Assembly (NCBI GenBank): GCA_903872005.1 | Contig: CAIQJD010000340.1 | Span: 1-7,438 of the forward strand | Origin: an uncultured bacterium | Lineage (GTDB): Bacteria; Chloroflexota; Anaerolineae; JACIWP01 | Direction of reading: 5' to 3' | DNA length: 7,438 bases | In this document: piece after piece, positions 5,990 through 7,438 of the stretch | Layout: each line of letters begins with the position of its first letter | How positions within the stretch are numbered: position 1 is the stretch's first letter | The notes under the pieces: generated by a model | Databases searched by the model: none | The model's input: the letters and a program-made list of their open reading frames with translations, nothing else | Told to the model about the DNA's origin: nothing | Made by a program: the position numbers and the translations under genes

Positions 5990-7147
5990 ATGTTGGGAAA
6001 CTCACTCAGAGCGACGACCCCCGGTGACGCCTCCGCCGGCAACGGCAAGCATCACCTGATTGAATGCCGCAGTCTGGATAAGGTCTACCGCAGCCCGGCC
6101 GGCGATTTCCCGGCGCTCAAAGCCGTGGATCTCGACGTCGGCGCCGGCGAATTCGTCGCCGTCATCGGCAAGTCCGGCAGCGGCAAATCCACCCTCATCA
6201 ATATGATCACCGGCATTGACCGCCCCAGCGCCGGCCAAATCCTGGTCGCCGGCGCTTCCGTTGGCTCGTTGAGCGAGGGTCAGTTGGCTCAGTGGCGCGG
6301 CCGCACCATCGGCGTCATTTTCCAGTTCTTTCAACTGCTGCCCACCCTGACCATCATCGAGAACGTGATGCTGCCGATGGACTTCTGCCATCTCTACACC
6401 ATGCGCCAGCGCCGCGAGCGCGCCATGCACCTGTTGGAACAGGTAGATGTGGCCGATCACGCCCACAAGCTCCCCTCGGCCGTTTCCGGCGGGCAGCAAC
6501 AGCGCGTGGCGATTGCCCGCGCTCTGGCGAACGATCCGCCCATCCTGGCCGCCGACGAGCCTACCGGCAACCTCGACTCGCGCACCGCCGATTCGGTCTT
6601 CAAGCTCTTCGAAGGGCTGGTGGCCCAGGGCAAGACGATCCTGATGGTGACCCACGACCGCGATCTGGCCCGCCGGGCCACGCGCACCATCATGCTCGCC
6701 GACGGTGAGATCATCGAAGAGTGCCTGATGACCGCTTTCCCGGCGCTCACGGAACAGCAACTGGTCATGGCAACGCGCAGCCTCGAACGGGAAAGCTACG
6801 CTCCCGGCGCGGTGATCCTGCGCGAGGGCGCGCCGCATGAACGCTTCTACATCGTCACACGCGGCCAGGTGGAAGTCCGCGTCGAGGCCCCGGCTGGCGA
6901 TAGCCGGCTCGTCACTCGCCTGGCGCGCGGCCAATCCTTCGGCGAGGTCGAGCTGCTGAACGAAGGCGCCAATATCGCCACGATCCAGGCTGATGCGACG
7001 GCCGGCGCTGAGGTCGTCTCCCTGGGCCACACCCTATTTGACCAGCTCGTGGGCCAATCGTCCCCGGCCAGAAAGGCTCTGGAGCTGCTAGCCCAAACGC
7101 GAGTCGGTGAGAACGCGGCCGGCAGAAACGGAGCGGCCCATGCTTAG
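5990..7147 (+). CDS. ABC transporter ATPase (MacB/LolD type) fused to a cyclic-nucleotide-binding-like domain
   Basis: This 385-residue protein has two parts. Residues about 22-245 are a complete MacB/LolD/FtsE-class ATPase: Walker [10 protein letters not shown] (60-68), Q-loop Q112, signature VSGGQQQR (165-172), Walker B ILAADE (185-190) and H-loop H222. All catalytic residues are present. Residues about 247-372 form a CAP_ED/cNMP-binding fold: '[31 protein letters not shown]' then '[11 protein letters not shown]' and [10 protein letters not shown] (314-323). The phosphate-binding cassette keeps FGE (E319) but reads GANIAT where cAMP binders have PRxAT, so the arginine is replaced by N328; a different or no ligand is likely. 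The usual family length is about 220-250 residues, so the extra domain is a true fusion. AGAAGGAG (5974-5981) precedes the ATG by eight bases. The gene overlaps the permease gene by eight bases and lies behind a BlaI-like dyad. The substrate is unknown; this class usually extrudes lipoproteins, peptides or drugs or works by mechanotransmission. Confidence 0.93.
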   Translation: MLGNSLRATTPGDASAGNGKHHLIECRSLDKVYRSPAGDFPALKAVDLDVGAGEFVAVIGKSGSGKSTLINMITGIDRPSAGQILVAGASVGSLSEGQLAQWRGRTIGVIFQFFQLLPTLTIIENVMLPMDFCHLYTMRQRRERAMHLLEQVDVADHAHKLPSAVSGGQQQRVAIARALANDPPILAADEPTGNLDSRTADSVFKLFEGLVAQGKTILMVTHDRDLARRATRTIMLADGEIIEECLMTAFPALTEQQLVMATRSLERESYAPGAVILREGAPHERFYIVTRGQVEVRVEAPAGDSRLVTRLARGQSFGEVELLNEGANIATIQADATAGAEVVSLGHTLFDQLVGQSSPARKALELLAQTRVGENAAGRNGAAHA

Positions 7148-7438
7148 CACGCGCTGGCGCAAGGTACTGCGCGATATCTGGGGCAACAAGACCCGCACGA
7201 TCCTGGTCGTCCTCTCCATCGCTGTAGGCGTCTTCGCGGTGGGCATGATCGCCGGCTCACAGGAAGTTTTCGCCCGCGAACTACAGCGCAACTGGAACGC
7301 GGCGCAACCGCCCAGCGCCGTCCTGTTCACCTCGTCGTTCGGCGAAGAGCTGCTCTGGAGTATGCGGAAACTGCCTGGCATCGCAGACGCCGAGGCGCGC
7401 AGCAGCCTGTATCTGCGCTTCAAGACCGACCCGAACGC
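7140..7438 (+). CDS. FtsX/MacB-type ABC transporter permease, N-terminal fragment
   Basis: The frame opened by ATG at 7140 runs without a stop to the window end (99 complete codons). It begins [20 protein letters not shown], then a hydrophobic segment (about 20-39, [19 protein letters not shown]), the usual start of FtsX/MacB permeases: a short basic cytoplasmic helix, a first transmembrane segment, and a long extracytoplasmic MacB-PCD-like region that starts here around residue 40 and includes '[10 protein letters not shown]', the common 'lpgV..v.p' type element. GGAG (7130-7133) precedes the ATG by six bases. The ATG lies inside the end of the ATPase gene (8-base overlap), so the two are translationally coupled and should form one transporter. 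The substrate cannot be told from this fragment. Confidence 0.9.
   Translation, partial: MLSTRWRKVLRDIWGNKTRTILVVLSIAVGVFAVGMIAGSQEVFARELQRNWNAAQPPSAVLFTSSFGEELLWSMRKLPGIADAEARSSLYLRFKTDPN

Noticed and set aside
6002..7030. 342-codon minus-strand open frame opposite the ABC ATPase
   Set aside because: It is antisense to a complete ATPase. Asp/Gly/His-rich composition mirrors the codon bias of the real gene.
1..7438. Mobile elements, tRNA/rRNA genes and CRISPR arrays
   Set aside because: No transposase-like protein, terminal inverted repeats with target duplications, cloverleaf-like sequence or regularly spaced direct repeats were seen on either strand.

Overview
The window is GC-rich (roughly 60 % G+C by eye) bacterial chromosomal DNA that is densely coding. 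It holds six genes, of which the two at the edges are cut off. No mobile element, tRNA, rRNA or CRISPR array is visible. A very high density of the hexamer GCCGGC, large soluble multi-PAS hybrid kinases, and an ABC ATPase fused to a cyclic-nucleotide-binding-like domain would fit a Chloroflexota-type (Anaerolineae-like) genome. That assignment is an inference from style, not a proof.

Layout. The minus-strand gene at 1-89 is the first 29 codons of a ComM/YifB (Mg-chelatase-like AAA+) protein, with a good sigma-70-type promoter at 148-120. The 90-409 gap separates it from a divergent GNAT acetyltransferase (410-850, +) and contains three candidate hairpins (181-322) and a perfect TATAAT (350-355). 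A short gap with a TTGACA...TATGCT promoter (921-948) leads to a two-gene signalling operon. The first gene is a 1189-residue hybrid histidine kinase (PAS x4, GAF, HisKA, HATPase, receiver, helical tail; 944-4513). The second, one base later, is a 406-residue receiver-histidine kinase (4515-5735). Together they hold two kinase cores and two receivers but no DNA-binding or enzymatic output domain, so the output must lie elsewhere.

After a 254-base gap containing a perfect 20-bp GC palindrome and a BlaI/CopY-type operator-like dyad (TACTACA-TT-TGTAGTA), a second operon starts. It encodes a MacB/LolD-type ABC ATPase carrying a C-terminal cyclic-nucleotide-binding fold that lacks the usual phosphate-binding arginine (5990-7147). 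This gene overlaps by 8 bases a FtsX/MacB-type permease that runs off the right edge (7140-7438).

The most unusual items are the ATPase-cNMP-fold fusion behind a BlaI-like operator, the output-less kinase pair, the conflict between the kinase promoter and its first start codon, and a 17-base palindromic word used twice in different reading frames of the kinase gene. Most of the rest is ordinary housekeeping and signalling content.
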